Part shown: piece after piece, positions 27,202 to 35,799 of the stretch | How the letters are laid out: each line of letters opens with the position of its first letter | Numbering within the stretch: the first letter of the stretch is position 1 | Source of the DNA: JBBQLG01 sp038327655 | Lineage (GTDB): Bacteria; Bacteroidota; Bacteroidia; Cytophagales; Spirosomataceae | Assembly (NCBI GenBank): GCA_038327655.1 | Contig: JBBQLG010000009.1 | Location: 1-64,000 of the forward strand | Reading direction: 5' to 3' | Length of the DNA stretch: 64,000 nt | Made by a program: the position numbers and the translations under genes | Notes under the pieces: model-generated | The model's input: the letters and a program-made list of their open reading frames with translations, nothing else | What the model was told of the DNA's origin: nothing | Database searches by the model: none

Positions 27202-27225
27202 AGCCCGCGACTAAAGTCATGGGCT
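27202..27225. repeat. AGCCC(G/A)...GGGCT palindromic intergenic repeat
   Basis: AGCCCGCGACT-AA-AGTCATGGGCT is a 24-bp near-palindrome (9 of 11 arm positions pair). I recognise this type of unit as a dispersed palindromic repeat in Bacteroidota and other phyla. It sits in the divergent bshA-ubiA gap. Confidence 0.5.
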
Positions 27226-27325
27226 AACAAAAGGAGTTGACTGCCCGTTGGTTAATCCGCCGAACGGCTTTCCGGCAAAACAACTATCTTTAAAGGTGAT
27301 TGACTCGGTAGAGTCCAGTGTGTAT

Positions 27326-28228
27326 ATGGTCCGGCAACTTCCTCTTTCGGCGTTTATTTACGGGTTTATGCGATTAGTGCGGGTACAAAACCTGCTCATC
27401 GTCGTGCTGACGCAGTACACGGCCCGCGTGTACTTAGTCGGGCCGCAATCGGCCGGGCCGTACGCGGCCAACAGCTCCCGGATTACGTTCTGGAGCCTGC
27501 TCACGGATACAGATTTGTTTGGCCTGTCCCTGTCCACGGTTTGTATTGCGGCCGCCGGCTACATCATCAACGACTATTTCGACATCAAGATCGACATCGT
27601 CAACAAGCCCGAACGCGTGGTGATTGGCCGCTATTTGAAACGGCGGGTAGCAATGGGGGCGCACCAGTTTCTGAACGTGCTGGGCTGTTTGATCGGCCTG
27701 TACATGAGCCGGTGGGTATTTGTGCTGGATGTGGTGTCGGTGTCGCTGCTGTGGTTTTATTCGGCTCATTTCAAGCGGCAACCGTTCATCGGTAACCTGA
27801 TCGTATCGTTTCTCACGGCCCTATCGCTGATTGTGCTGGCCGTTTATTACCGGCACAACACGACGCTGATTTTGAGTTATGCGGCTTTTTCGTTCTGCCT
27901 GACGCTGGTTCGTGAAATCATCAAAGACATGGAAGATGTAAAAGGCGATGCCCGGTTTGGTTGCCGCACGCTCCCCATCGTCTGGGGCCTGCGCCGGACC
28001 AAATACCTGCTTTACGTACTCATTGCATCGTTTATCATGACCCTGTTTCTCATCGCCGATACGCTGGGCAGTGCGCGGCTGGCCTGGATTTTCATGATTC
28101 TGCTGCTGCCCACGGCCTGGCTCGTATACCGGTTGGTGTTAGCTGATACCAAGCGGGATTTCACCTATCTCAGCAACCTCTGCAAGCTCATCATGCTGAT
28201 GGGTGTCGTGAGCATGGCCTGGGTATGA
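27326..28228 (+). CDS. UbiA family prenyltransferase
   Basis: A 300-residue inner-membrane aromatic/polyol prenyltransferase with about nine helices. The two Mg-diphosphate motifs are visible: NDYFDIKIDIVNKPERVV near residues 78-95 and KDMEDVKGDARFGCRTLP near 196-213. Close relatives in Bacteroidota are often annotated as geranylgeranylglycerol-phosphate geranylgeranyltransferase; MenA-type quinone synthesis is the alternative. The frame is open 26 codons further upstream from a TTG, but the ATG at 27326 gives a normal N terminus right before helix 1. Divergent from bshA. Confidence 0.88.
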   Translation: MVRQLPLSAFIYGFMRLVRVQNLLIVVLTQYTARVYLVGPQSAGPYAANSSRITFWSLLTDTDLFGLSLSTVCIAAAGYIINDYFDIKIDIVNKPERVVIGRYLKRRVAMGAHQFLNVLGCLIGLYMSRWVFVLDVVSVSLLWFYSAHFKRQPFIGNLIVSFLTALSLIVLAVYYRHNTTLILSYAAFSFCLTLVREIIKDMEDVKGDARFGCRTLPIVWGLRRTKYLLYVLIASFIMTLFLIADTLGSARLAWIFMILLLPTAWLVYRLVLADTKRDFTYLSNLCKLIMLMGVVSMAWV

Positions 28229-28328
28229 CGGACGGGACAGATGATTCACATACCGTTTACTCAATTACCGGTTAAACTTCACTGAAACTCTGCCTACCTT
28301 ATGGTCTGATAATCAAACAAATCGGACT

Positions 28329-29021
28329 ATGAAGAAAGCAGGTTTATTGATGGCAGTTCTCAGTCTTACTACCCTTGCCCACGCGCAGGAATGCATGGGT
28401 CTGAAAATAAAAACCGGTGCCGGTTACGAAATGACCATGTACGATAGCAAGGACAAAGCGACCGCCACCATGACGTACACGTTCAAAAATGTTCGCCAAG
28501 AAGGGGCCTCGACGGTGGTGGATGTTGATATGCTGATGACCAGCAGTAAGGGTAAAACCATGCCGGTCTCCACGATTCATTACACCTGCAATGGTAACGA
28601 AGTGGTGGTCGACATGGCGGGTATGGGCGGGGGTGCCAGTCCGATGAAGGACATGGAAATGAAGATCGTAAACAACAACATCTCCTTCCCGAAAACGCTG
28701 AGCGAAAACACCAAACTTACCGACGGTACACTCGAAACCGAAGCGGGCAACAATGGCACCACGCTAATGAAGATGAACATCGCCGTCACCAACCGCAAAG
28801 TCGAAGGCAAACAGTCGCTGACGACCCCGGCGGGTACGTTTACCGTCTACAAAATCACCTCCGATATCGCCATGGAAAACCGGGTGATGGGCATGCCCAT
28901 CCGCAACCAGATGCACTCGGCCAGTTACCGCGCCAACGATGTCCTCTACGATATCCGGACGGAAAACTTTGATAAAAACGGCAAACTGAGCAGCTACTCA
29001 ATGCTGACAAAGACGTTTTAA
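28329..29021 (+). CDS. Exported TapB-like/DUF3108-like protein
   Basis: A 230-residue periplasmic protein with a clear signal peptide (about 1-19, cleaved after AHAQ). The mature part is beta-rich, with the LTTPAGTFTVYKITSDI segment (about 164-180) and a C-terminal YDIRTENFDKNGKL stretch typical of the DUF3108/TapB-like fold seen in exported Bacteroidota proteins. No catalytic motif is evident. Some ten methionines cluster around MAGMGGGASPMKDMEMK (about 96-112), which might bind metal, but this is speculation. It stands alone between ubiA and a convergent lipoprotein gene. Confidence 0.7.
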   Translation: MKKAGLLMAVLSLTTLAHAQECMGLKIKTGAGYEMTMYDSKDKATATMTYTFKNVRQEGASTVVDVDMLMTSSKGKTMPVSTIHYTCNGNEVVVDMAGMGGGASPMKDMEMKIVNNNISFPKTLSENTKLTDGTLETEAGNNGTTLMKMNIAVTNRKVEGKQSLTTPAGTFTVYKITSDIAMENRVMGMPIRNQMHSASYRANDVLYDIRTENFDKNGKLSSYSMLTKTF

Positions 29022-29031
29022 TCAGACCGTC

Positions 29032-29592
29032 CTACCGAATCACTACGTCGAAACTTGTATCCAGGTCGGTCGTTCCGGGCGTGGCGGTGCCGTTTTTGGT
29101 ACCGGGCTGATGGCGTAGTACCACACTCAACTTACCCACACTGGCAGACCCGGCACTGAAAACCGAACTCAGGCCAATCGGGTACGGGCCGGGAGCCGGA
29201 TTGGTGTCCCGGTCCGTAATCACAACGGTCAGGTTGAGGGCAGCCATCGGGGTATAAATCAGGAAGTGTTCGTTGGCCAGTTCACGAATCTCGACGGTAG
29301 CATCGGTAAACGGGTCAGTCAGTTTATTGACCAGACCAATTTGGGCGTTGTAGGTCGTGTTCGTCTTCAGATGGAGCGTATCGTGGCTGAAATCGGGGCG
29401 ATTTGATCCTAAATTATCAATGAGTGCCGTTCGGACATCGGTCGAATCAGCGCGATTGGTCAGCGTGAAGCGTACCGTTGTGATGGCTTCATTATCGTTG
29501 GTAGGGGCCACATTACGCTCCGGAAACGAACAGGACGCCCCCAGAAAAATCAACACGATTAACCCGTATCGGGTGTTGCGGAAACAAAGCAT
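29032..29592 (-). CDS. Hypothetical lipoprotein paired with the TonB receptor
   Basis: A 186-residue SPII lipoprotein with lipobox FLGASC (Cys about 21). The mature part is beta-strand rich with an asparagine/threonine-rich mid-section and resembles the small lipoproteins that follow TonB-dependent receptors in metal-uptake loci of Bacteroidota. It starts 6 bases after the TonB receptor stop, so the two are cotranscribed and probably form an outer-membrane uptake pair. Ligand not deducible from this protein. Confidence 0.75.
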   Translation of the reverse strand: MLCFRNTRYGLIVLIFLGASCSFPERNVAPTNDNEAITTVRFTLTNRADSTDVRTALIDNLGSNRPDFSHDTLHLKTNTTYNAQIGLVNKLTDPFTDATVEIRELANEHFLIYTPMAALNLTVVITDRDTNPAPGPYPIGLSSVFSAGSASVGKLSVVLRHQPGTKNGTATPGTTDLDTSFDVVIR

Positions 29593-29598
29593 GATCCG

Positions 29599-31989
29599 TC
29601 AGAATTTAAGGTTGAGTTTAAGCGAGACGTTCCGGCCGAGGGCATCGGCGAAATAGCGGAACCGGTCTAAATAGTCGCGGTAGGTCTGGTTCAGGAGGTT
29701 GCTGCCCGTCACGATAATACCCAGCGGCCGGTTACCCACGCGGCAATCCAGCCCGGCCTCTGCCCCGACCAGAAAATAGCCTGCTGGCGGGGGGGCAAAG
29801 TCACCGGTAAAAATCACCTGTCCATTCGCTTCCCGACTCGTTACGGCGGGTACCCGGTTCTGTTTCGCCACCAGCAGCCCGCTCACACTCGCATAGGCAT
29901 TCGCCACCCGCCCTTTATCGGTGAATTGATAGCGCAGGCTGTTGTCGGTCCGGTTGGGCGGAATAAAAACCAGATAATCACGGTTCGTATGGTCGTAAGC
30001 GAACAGCAGCGACGTTTTGGACGTCAGCAGCCAATGACTATTGAACTGATACCGAATCGTGGCATCGACACCCCGAAACGACGCCCGCACCTGATTGTAA
30101 CTGTACGCCGGAAACGCCCCCCGCTGCCGGATAATGGGCACTGAATCGGGTTTGAGGTAGATGTAATTCTGAATGATGTTGTTGTACAGGCCCAGTTCGG
30201 CACTGAGCCGTTTGCCGGTGTATTCCAGGGCGAGGTTACCGTTATAGGCCTGCTCCTGCTGTAGATTCGGGTTACCGCGTTCGTACGCTACTGCGCTCTG
30301 ATGCAGCCCGTCGGCGTACAATTCGCTGGCATTGGGGGCGCGCCAGGCCGTGCTGAGGTTGGCCGCGATATCCAGCGTCGGACTGATTTGATACGATGTG
30401 CCCAGCGATCCGGTCAGGTTCTGCCAGTGGCGGGTATCGGAATAAACCTGCTTCGTGGTACTATCCAGAAAATAAGCCGTCAGGTAGCGGTAATCGGCCC
30501 GCAGCCCTGCTTCGTAGGTCCAGCGGTCGCGGGCGTAGCGTTCGATGGCGAACACCCCCGCCCCATAACTGCGGAAATTCGGGATCAGAAACAGGTACTG
30601 CCGGACGTTACTCTGCGTAATGCCGTTGAACCCGATGCTGCCCGAAAAGCCCTTCTTGGGCAGGTGTTCCCACACGAGATCAGCAGTGTGAGTGGTTAGT
30701 TTGAGCGATAATTCGGGATTGAGTAACCCGCTGAATGCGACGAAATCATACTCTTCGCGCCGGTTCTGCTGCCGGGCTACGGTGAGCGTAAACGTCCCCG
30801 CCTGTGCCGACCGGATAAAGGCCCGGAACTTGAACAAATCGTGCCGGACATCCTGATACGGCCGACTGAGGTCGTACGAGAAGCCGGGTTGCCGCAGGGG
30901 CTCGGGGCGGGCAATGGCCGTGTAAAGGTCTGTCAGACTACCTACCTGCGCCCCGGTGAATAAGCCGATCTTCGTGGAGAACTCGCTGTAGAATACTTCT
31001 GCGCCGTAATTTTTGTGGTCGTAATGCACATCGGCAGAGAAATTGCGCTCGCGGTAGCTGGTATTTTCCAGAAAATAGCGGGGTGTTTTGGCATACCCGG
31101 CCTGTTTCAACGTTCCCTGAATCCGCCAGTTCAAACCCGTTAACTTCTTATCCAGCGCCTGCTCCAGAATACCCGATACCACACCCATCTGCCCGTTGCT
31201 GGCCCCGACCGCGTTGAGTTCGCCCCCGATGCCGGGTTTCGTCGGCATGGCTTTGGGTTCGACCAGTACCACCCCGCCAATAGCGTCGGAGCCGTAGCGG
31301 ATGCTAGCCGCTCCTTTGATAACCGTCAATCGCGAAGCCAGAAACGCGTCGATTTCGGGGGCGTGTTCGCTGCCCCATTGCTGATCCTCCTGCCGGATGC
31401 CGTTGTTCAGAATCAGAATCCGGTTGCTGTGCAGGCCGTGAATCACCGGCTTGGAAATGGACGGCCCGGTCTGAATGGAATACAACCCGGTGATGGCTTT
31501 GAGGCTTTCGCCGAGCGATTGCCCCCGTGTGGCCTCCAGCGACTGGCCGGTAAGCTGGGTCTGGGTTTGCAAAATCTGCTGCGCTTCGGAGCGGTGTTCG
31601 GTTACCTCAACCTCCTGCAAATTATTTTCGGAAACAAGCGTAATCGTGGCCAACGCCGAATCGGCGGGCACCCGAACGCGCCGGGTCTGTGTGGTGTAGC
31701 CAACGAACTGGTAATCGAGGGTGTACGTACCGGGGCAAAGGGCGGTAATTCGGAACAGGCCAACGCTGTCGGTAACGGCCCCTTTACCCGTTTCGCGGAT
31801 TCGTACCGTAGCCCCCGGCAACGGCCCGCGTATGTCTTTGGCGGTGATTCGCCCGGTAAGCTGCCCCGTGCAGTCGGTCTGTGCCAACGCGGGCAACGTT
31901 CCCAGCATGACAAGGGTCATAAAAATGACGGCCGACGCCGGGCCATCCACGCGAAAAATCAACTCTGTATATCCCCCGACACGGCTCAT
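29599..31989 (-). CDS. TonB-dependent outer-membrane receptor with CarboxypepD-like extension
   Basis: A protein of about 796 residues: signal peptide, a CarboxypepD_reg-like beta-sandwich (GQLTGRITAKDIRGPLPGATV onwards, about residues 40-125), a plug domain (about 130-235, with KAITGLYSIQTGPSISKPVI and the IRYGSDAIGGVVLV segment) and a 22-strand barrel ending in an aromatic-rich NVSLKLNLKF. The precise start is uncertain: the ATG at 31989 and another at 31920 are both in frame. The promoter region shared with merC carries three TGCAAC-N3-GTTGCA-like boxes, pointing to zinc or related metal control. Downstream lipoprotein is in the same operon. Confidence 0.88.
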   Translation of the reverse strand: MSRVGGYTELIFRVDGPASAVIFMTLVMLGTLPALAQTDCTGQLTGRITAKDIRGPLPGATVRIRETGKGAVTDSVGLFRITALCPGTYTLDYQFVGYTTQTRRVRVPADSALATITLVSENNLQEVEVTEHRSEAQQILQTQTQLTGQSLEATRGQSLGESLKAITGLYSIQTGPSISKPVIHGLHSNRILILNNGIRQEDQQWGSEHAPEIDAFLASRLTVIKGAASIRYGSDAIGGVVLVEPKAMPTKPGIGGELNAVGASNGQMGVVSGILEQALDKKLTGLNWRIQGTLKQAGYAKTPRYFLENTSYRERNFSADVHYDHKNYGAEVFYSEFSTKIGLFTGAQVGSLTDLYTAIARPEPLRQPGFSYDLSRPYQDVRHDLFKFRAFIRSAQAGTFTLTVARQQNRREEYDFVAFSGLLNPELSLKLTTHTADLVWEHLPKKGFSGSIGFNGITQSNVRQYLFLIPNFRSYGAGVFAIERYARDRWTYEAGLRADYRYLTAYFLDSTTKQVYSDTRHWQNLTGSLGTSYQISPTLDIAANLSTAWRAPNASELYADGLHQSAVAYERGNPNLQQEQAYNGNLALEYTGKRLSAELGLYNNIIQNYIYLKPDSVPIIRQRGAFPAYSYNQVRASFRGVDATIRYQFNSHWLLTSKTSLLFAYDHTNRDYLVFIPPNRTDNSLRYQFTDKGRVANAYASVSGLLVAKQNRVPAVTSREANGQVIFTGDFAPPPAGYFLVGAEAGLDCRVGNRPLGIIVTGSNLLNQTYRDYLDRFRYFADALGRNVSLKLNLKF

Positions 31990-31995
31990 ATCCCA

Positions 31996-32026
31996 CAAAA
32001 CTACAGTTAGTGCAACAATGTTGCAA
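31996..32026 (-). promoter_or_regulatory. Promoter of the TonB-receptor operon overlapping Zur-like box 1
   Basis: On the minus strand TAGTTTTG (complement of 31996-32003) matches TAnnTTTG, and a TTG (complement of 32024-32026) lies 20 bases upstream. The palindromic box TGCAACAATGTTGCA (32011-32025) occupies the spacer. Binding there should block this promoter. If transcription starts close to the -7 box, the ATG at 31989 would be nearly leaderless, favouring the internal start at 31920. Confidence 0.55.
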
Positions 32027-32137
32027 ATTATTATGCAACTCTATTGCATCTACTACGGTTAAATAGGTCGACTGGTTAACTGATTTCCGATCGGTAAACA
32101 ACTAACAGCCCAAGGCACACTTTGCAACGATGTTGCA
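32011..32137. promoter_or_regulatory. Three palindromic Zur/Fur-like operators between the TonB receptor and merC
   Basis: Box 1 TGCAACAATGTTGCA (32011-32025) and box 3 TGCAACGATGTTGCA (32123-32137) share arms TGCAAC/GTTGCA. Box 2 TGCAACTCTATTGCA (32034-32048) keeps TGCAA/TTGCA. Boxes 1 and 3 overlap the promoters of the two divergent transcripts. The 15-bp dyad with MerC and TonB-receptor targets suggests a Fur-superfamily zinc repressor; the regulator gene is not in this window. Confidence 0.65.
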
Positions 32138-32162
32138 TTTAAAGGAAAGCCCGTTACCTTTG
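32133..32162 (+). promoter_or_regulatory. merC promoter
   Basis: TTG at 32133-32135, 19 bases, then TACCTTTG at 32155-32162: an exact match to the Bacteroidota consensus. The TTG lies inside operator box 3, so repressor binding would cover the -33 element. The merC ATG is 27 bases downstream. Confidence 0.7.
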
Positions 32163-32189
32163 CCCGGTTGGGTCGCAACCCTGTTGTGT

Positions 32190-32564
32190 ATGAAAGTTGA
32201 TTGGAATAAAAAAGCCGACTATCTGGGTATTGCCGGATCAATTCTTTGCATCGTGCATTGCCTGGTGACGCCGGTACTGGTGATGACCTCCACGCTACTG
32301 AAAGACGACATCGTCAGGACGGGATTTGTGGGGCTGGATTACGTTTTCATCGCCGTAAACGTCGTGGCCGTCTGGTTTGCCACGCGCCACGCCACCTCGC
32401 CTGTTATCAAAACCGCGTTATGGGGTTTCCTTTGCCTGTTTTCGGTGGCCCTGCTGCTCGAAAACAACAGCCGGTTATTTGAGTACCTGGCCTACGCGGC
32501 CTCGGCCGGACTGGTGCTGACCCACGTTTTTAACCTCCGGCAGCACCGGCAGCATGTGCACTAA
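32190..32564 (+). CDS. MerC domain membrane protein
   Basis: A 124-residue inner-membrane protein with four helices and the MerC arrangement: GIAGSILCIVHCLVTPVLV (about residues 13-31), with the paired cysteines Cys20 and Cys24. MerC carries Hg(II) in mercury operons, but in Bacteroidota MerC-like genes often sit with zinc-starvation genes, consistent with the operator cluster upstream. The frame is open for 20 codons before the chosen ATG, but those overlap the promoter and operator, so 32190 is used. Divergent from the TonB receptor. Confidence 0.85.
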   Translation: MKVDWNKKADYLGIAGSILCIVHCLVTPVLVMTSTLLKDDIVRTGFVGLDYVFIAVNVVAVWFATRHATSPVIKTALWGFLCLFSVALLLENNSRLFEYLAYAASAGLVLTHVFNLRQHRQHVH

Positions 32565-32650
32565 AGCGCCTTCGTTCAGCAGAACCGCAACCCGCTACCC
32601 GAACGCAGGGCTTCTCGAAACCACGTTCCATGATATCTATTGACGGCACC

Positions 32651-33556
32651 ATGACAAATAATAATAGCGTTGACGTAATCATCATCGGTGGCAGTTACTC
32701 GGGCCTGTCGGCGGCACTGACGTTGGGCCGTTCGCTGCGGAGTGTTCTCGTTATTGACAATGGTAAGCCCTGCAACAGGCAGGCACCACATTCGCATAAT
32801 TTTCTGACGCAGGACGGACAACCACCGGCCCGGATCGCGGCTACCGGACGGGAGCAGGTTACCGCGTACGATACGGTAACCTTTTACACCGGGCTGGCCG
32901 TAAGCGGCATAAAAACAGCGAAAGGGTTTGCGGTCACAACACAATCGAATGACACCTTTACCGCCAAAAAGCTGATTCTGGCAACGGGGCTAAACGACAT
33001 CATGCCGGCTATCGACGGCTTTTCCGAGTGCTGGGGGGTATCCATCATTCATTGCCCTTACTGCCACGGGTATGAAGTCAGGGAGGAGAAAACAGGAATC
33101 TTCGGCAATGGCGACATAGGTTATCACTACGGACAACTGATTTCTAACTGGACGAAAAACCTCGTGCTCTTCACCAACGGGAAGTCGACGTTAACGCTTG
33201 AGCAAACCGCAAAACTGGCCAAACATAACATCGGCATTATCGAAGCGGAGATCGCAGCCATTGCCCACCACGATGGTCAGATTACAAGCGTGGTGTTAGC
33301 CGATCAATCCAGCGTTTCGGTGAAAGCAGTGTATACAAGACCCGATTATGTTCAGAACAGTACTATTCCGGCGGCTTTGGGATGCGAATTAACCGGGCAG
33401 GGCTTGCTCAAAGTAGATGCTTTTCAACGAACAAACGTGAGTGGTGTCTACGCATGTGGAGACAACTCAAGCGGTCGGGCGGTTTCCATTGCCATCTCAA
33501 CCGGATGTGTGGCCGGCAGTTTTGCCAATAATGACCTGACGGCCGAAGCGTTTTGA
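32651..33556 (+). CDS. Thioredoxin reductase-like FAD/NAD(P) oxidoreductase
   Basis: A 301-residue flavoprotein of the TrxB/AhpF family. It has an N-terminal FAD motif VIIIGGSYSGLSAAL (about 9-23), the redox-active pair in HCPYCHG (about 135-141), a second nucleotide-binding part with IFGNGDIG (about 150-157; the usual GGG is reduced to GNG), and YACGDNSS (about 268-275) closing the FAD site. The CPYC motif differs from CATC of true thioredoxin reductases and is typical of a Bacteroidota subgroup. An in-frame ATG seven codons upstream is possible. Physiological acceptor unknown. A decayed OsmC-like fragment lies just downstream. Confidence 0.87.
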   Translation: MTNNNSVDVIIIGGSYSGLSAALTLGRSLRSVLVIDNGKPCNRQAPHSHNFLTQDGQPPARIAATGREQVTAYDTVTFYTGLAVSGIKTAKGFAVTTQSNDTFTAKKLILATGLNDIMPAIDGFSECWGVSIIHCPYCHGYEVREEKTGIFGNGDIGYHYGQLISNWTKNLVLFTNGKSTLTLEQTAKLAKHNIGIIEAEIAAIAHHDGQITSVVLADQSSVSVKAVYTRPDYVQNSTIPAALGCELTGQGLLKVDAFQRTNVSGVYACGDNSSGRAVSIAISTGCVAGSFANNDLTAEAF

Positions 33557-33601
33557 CCGGCTCACCGGACGGGAATCGGTAAAGATGATAGGGTATGGTG
33601 A

Positions 33602-33727
33602 CGACTGACCGCCACCATACCCGGCCTCGGCAAGGCGACGGTCGACGAATTGGTTGACCACGTCGAACGCTACTGCCCCGTCCCGAAACTAGTCAACACC
33701 GGCATCACCGCCGATGCAGTTTGGGGC
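33602..33727 (+). pseudogene. 3' relic of an OsmC/Ohr-family gene
   Basis: In one frame this segment encodes ATIPGLGKATVDELVDHVER followed by YCPVPKLVNTGITADAV. This resembles the C terminus of OsmC/Ohr peroxiredoxins, where a helix precedes the resolving Cys of a CPxSK-like motif and a final beta-strand. A stop codon sits at 33599-33601 and no 5' part of such a gene is present. At the 3' end the frame simply runs antisense into the MbnH gene. I read it as a deletion remnant; the resemblance is from memory of the family. Confidence 0.5.
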
Positions 33728-33730
33728 CGT

Positions 33731-34849
33731 TTACTTAGCCGCAAAGCGCGGGTCCCGCAGGTAGTCGAAATCGGTCAGCGTTTGCAGAAACACAATAATG
33801 TCCTGCTGATCCTGCGCCGACAGCGCCAGGGCGGGTGCACCGTTCGGTTTCAGCAACGGGTCGAGGGCCGGGTTGTCGACCATGCCTGATGCATAATGAT
33901 TCAGCACTTTTTCGAGCGAAGCGAACCGCCCGTCGTGCATGTATGGCAGCGTGAAGGCAATGTTGCGCAGACTCGGTACGCGGAATTTTCGTTTATCGGC
34001 GTCGTTCAGCGTAACCCGGTACCGGCCCAGATCTTCGGGTACAACAACAGCACTGACAGCCAGCCCGTTGTTCCGGAAACTCTGATCGGTGAACAGTTCG
34101 CCGGCGTGGCAACCGGCACAGTTCTGTTTGAAAAGCGTCAGGCCGCGTAACTCCTGGGCGTTCATCTCACCCCCGGCTTCCTTACGGACGTAATGATCGT
34201 ATTTGGAATTGGCCGATACCATCGTGACCATAAACTGCGACAGGGCTTTCAGAAACCGCTCGGAGGTCACTTCCTCCGAACCGAAAGCCCGTTTAAACAA
34301 CAGCAAATATTTATCGTTGGTCTGCACTCGGGCCAGCACATTGGGCATTCGTTCGTCCATCTCGACGGGGTTTTCGATGGGCGCAATCGGCAGCAGGTCC
34401 AGATCGGTGATGCCGCCATCCCAGAAGAAATGATTGCGCCAGGCCATGTTCTGCACGGCGGGTACGTTACGAATGCCGTTTTTGTCGCCAACGCCGTGAC
34501 TCAGCGCATGGTCCGTGTGCGAAAAAGCAGCCCCCTGAATGTGGCAGAATGCGCAGCTAATCAGGCCGTTGGACGACAGCGTAACGTCGTAGAACAGCGT
34601 CCGGCCCAATTCTACCCCCTCAACCGTCAGCGGATTCTTCGATACGTCGTAGGTCAGGTTCGGAAAGTTGGCGGGTTTGGTAAATGTCAGGGGGGTGGCC
34701 TGGTAGGTCACGCCCGTACTGCTGCCCGGCGTGGTGGTTGCGGGCGCTGTGGGCGACACATCACCGGTGGAACTGCCCGACTGACAGGCCACGGCCGCAC
34801 CGAACAGCGAGACACTTGCCCACAAACCGATTGTCTGAAGCGTTCGCAT
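33731..34849 (-). CDS. Di-haem cytochrome c peroxidase/MauG family, MbnH-like
   Basis: A 372-residue exported lipoprotein-like protein (Cys22 after a hydrophobic leader) with two haem c sites: CAFCH (residues 99-103) and CAGCH (about 240-244). The layout is that of bacterial di-haem peroxidases. The gene immediately upstream encodes an MbnP homologue, with its stop overlapping this ATG (TAATG). In MbnH/MbnP pairs the di-haem enzyme uses peroxide to oxidise a Trp of MbnP to kynurenine, making a copper site. That pairing is established knowledge; its application here is inference. Confidence 0.9.
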   Translation of the reverse strand: MRTLQTIGLWASVSLFGAAVACQSGSSTGDVSPTAPATTTPGSSTGVTYQATPLTFTKPANFPNLTYDVSKNPLTVEGVELGRTLFYDVTLSSNGLISCAFCHIQGAAFSHTDHALSHGVGDKNGIRNVPAVQNMAWRNHFFWDGGITDLDLLPIAPIENPVEMDERMPNVLARVQTNDKYLLLFKRAFGSEEVTSERFLKALSQFMVTMVSANSKYDHYVRKEAGGEMNAQELRGLTLFKQNCAGCHAGELFTDQSFRNNGLAVSAVVVPEDLGRYRVTLNDADKRKFRVPSLRNIAFTLPYMHDGRFASLEKVLNHYASGMVDNPALDPLLKPNGAPALALSAQDQQDIIVFLQTLTDFDYLRDPRFAAK

Positions 34850-35673
34850 TAGTTATGAGCCAACTGGCGGGTTTGGTTGTAACGGAACAACTGGCTGTAA
34901 TTATTGGCGATGGTGGCCGAATAGGGGTCGACCATCACATCGGGGTGCTGGGCAATACTTAGTTTACTGGCCGTGCCAAACACCTGCAACACATCGGCCT
35001 TGATGACGACCTGCGGTGTGTTGTCTTTACCGACAATGGCCGGAACCGACCCCAGCGCGAGCGTTACCGTTTTAAGATTATTCAGCGTTTTGGTATCCCG
35101 CCCCCCGTAAAAACCGATGTGGTACTGAAACTTGTTCAGACCGGTGGCATCAATCGGGGCTGCCGGTGAGGTGCCCTCTAATTTCAGAAAAATATAACCG
35201 GAGTTCCATTCCCAATACATATCGTTAGCCGCAGTTGCCGAACCGGCCGGGTCGAGTACGCCTTTTCGCTGACTAATGCTGCTCACACTCCGCGCACTGT
35301 CGACGCCGATGGTATAGGTTACGGCGGTATAGTTGCCGGTAGGCACGTTACGGAAGGTGAGCAACTGCGACGCTTTGTCAGACTCTTTCACCAAAAAATA
35401 GCTGCTATCCTGCGGCACGACGTATTCGGTGCCGTCGGCCCGTTTAAACCGAAAATTACTGAGGTAATAGTTAAGCGTCGTCACCGTAAAAGCCTCCCCG
35501 CTACTGTTGGTATAACGACCTGTACCGAGAGCGAGGTCTCCAGTCCCCACCACATTATCGACGAGTACCTGCAACTGCCCCGTATCGGGCGTTACATCGT
35601 TATTCTTGCAGGCAATAATCCAACTGCTGAATAGCAAAACCGAAGCGAATGAGAGAAGCAGATATTTTTTCAT
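34849..35673 (-). CDS. MbnP family copper-binding lipoprotein
   Basis: A 274-residue lipoprotein (lipobox SWIIAC, Cys22) of the MbnP family. The FTVTTLNYYLSNFRF strand (about 62-76) and the MYWEWNSGYIFLKLEG motif (about 152-167) are characteristic. Trp154 and Trp156 in the latter are candidates for oxidation to kynurenine by the partner enzyme. A late HIGFYGG segment (about 186-192) is also typical. Translationally coupled to the MbnH-like gene by a one-base overlap. No methanobactin genes are present, so a general periplasmic copper role is more likely. Confidence 0.9.
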   Translation of the reverse strand: MKKYLLLSFASVLLFSSWIIACKNNDVTPDTGQLQVLVDNVVGTGDLALGTGRYTNSSGEAFTVTTLNYYLSNFRFKRADGTEYVVPQDSSYFLVKESDKASQLLTFRNVPTGNYTAVTYTIGVDSARSVSSISQRKGVLDPAGSATAANDMYWEWNSGYIFLKLEGTSPAAPIDATGLNKFQYHIGFYGGRDTKTLNNLKTVTLALGSVPAIVGKDNTPQVVIKADVLQVFGTASKLSIAQHPDVMVDPYSATIANNYSQLFRYNQTRQLAHN

Positions 35674-35799
35674 AAGAGCCGGATAAACGAGGGTACAGTT
35701 GAAACGAATAAACCGCTGATTTACTTACGGATTATTCAGTAAAAACGGTTGAAAATCAGTGTACGACTACCCACCGGCACATAATTAATATTGACTTCG

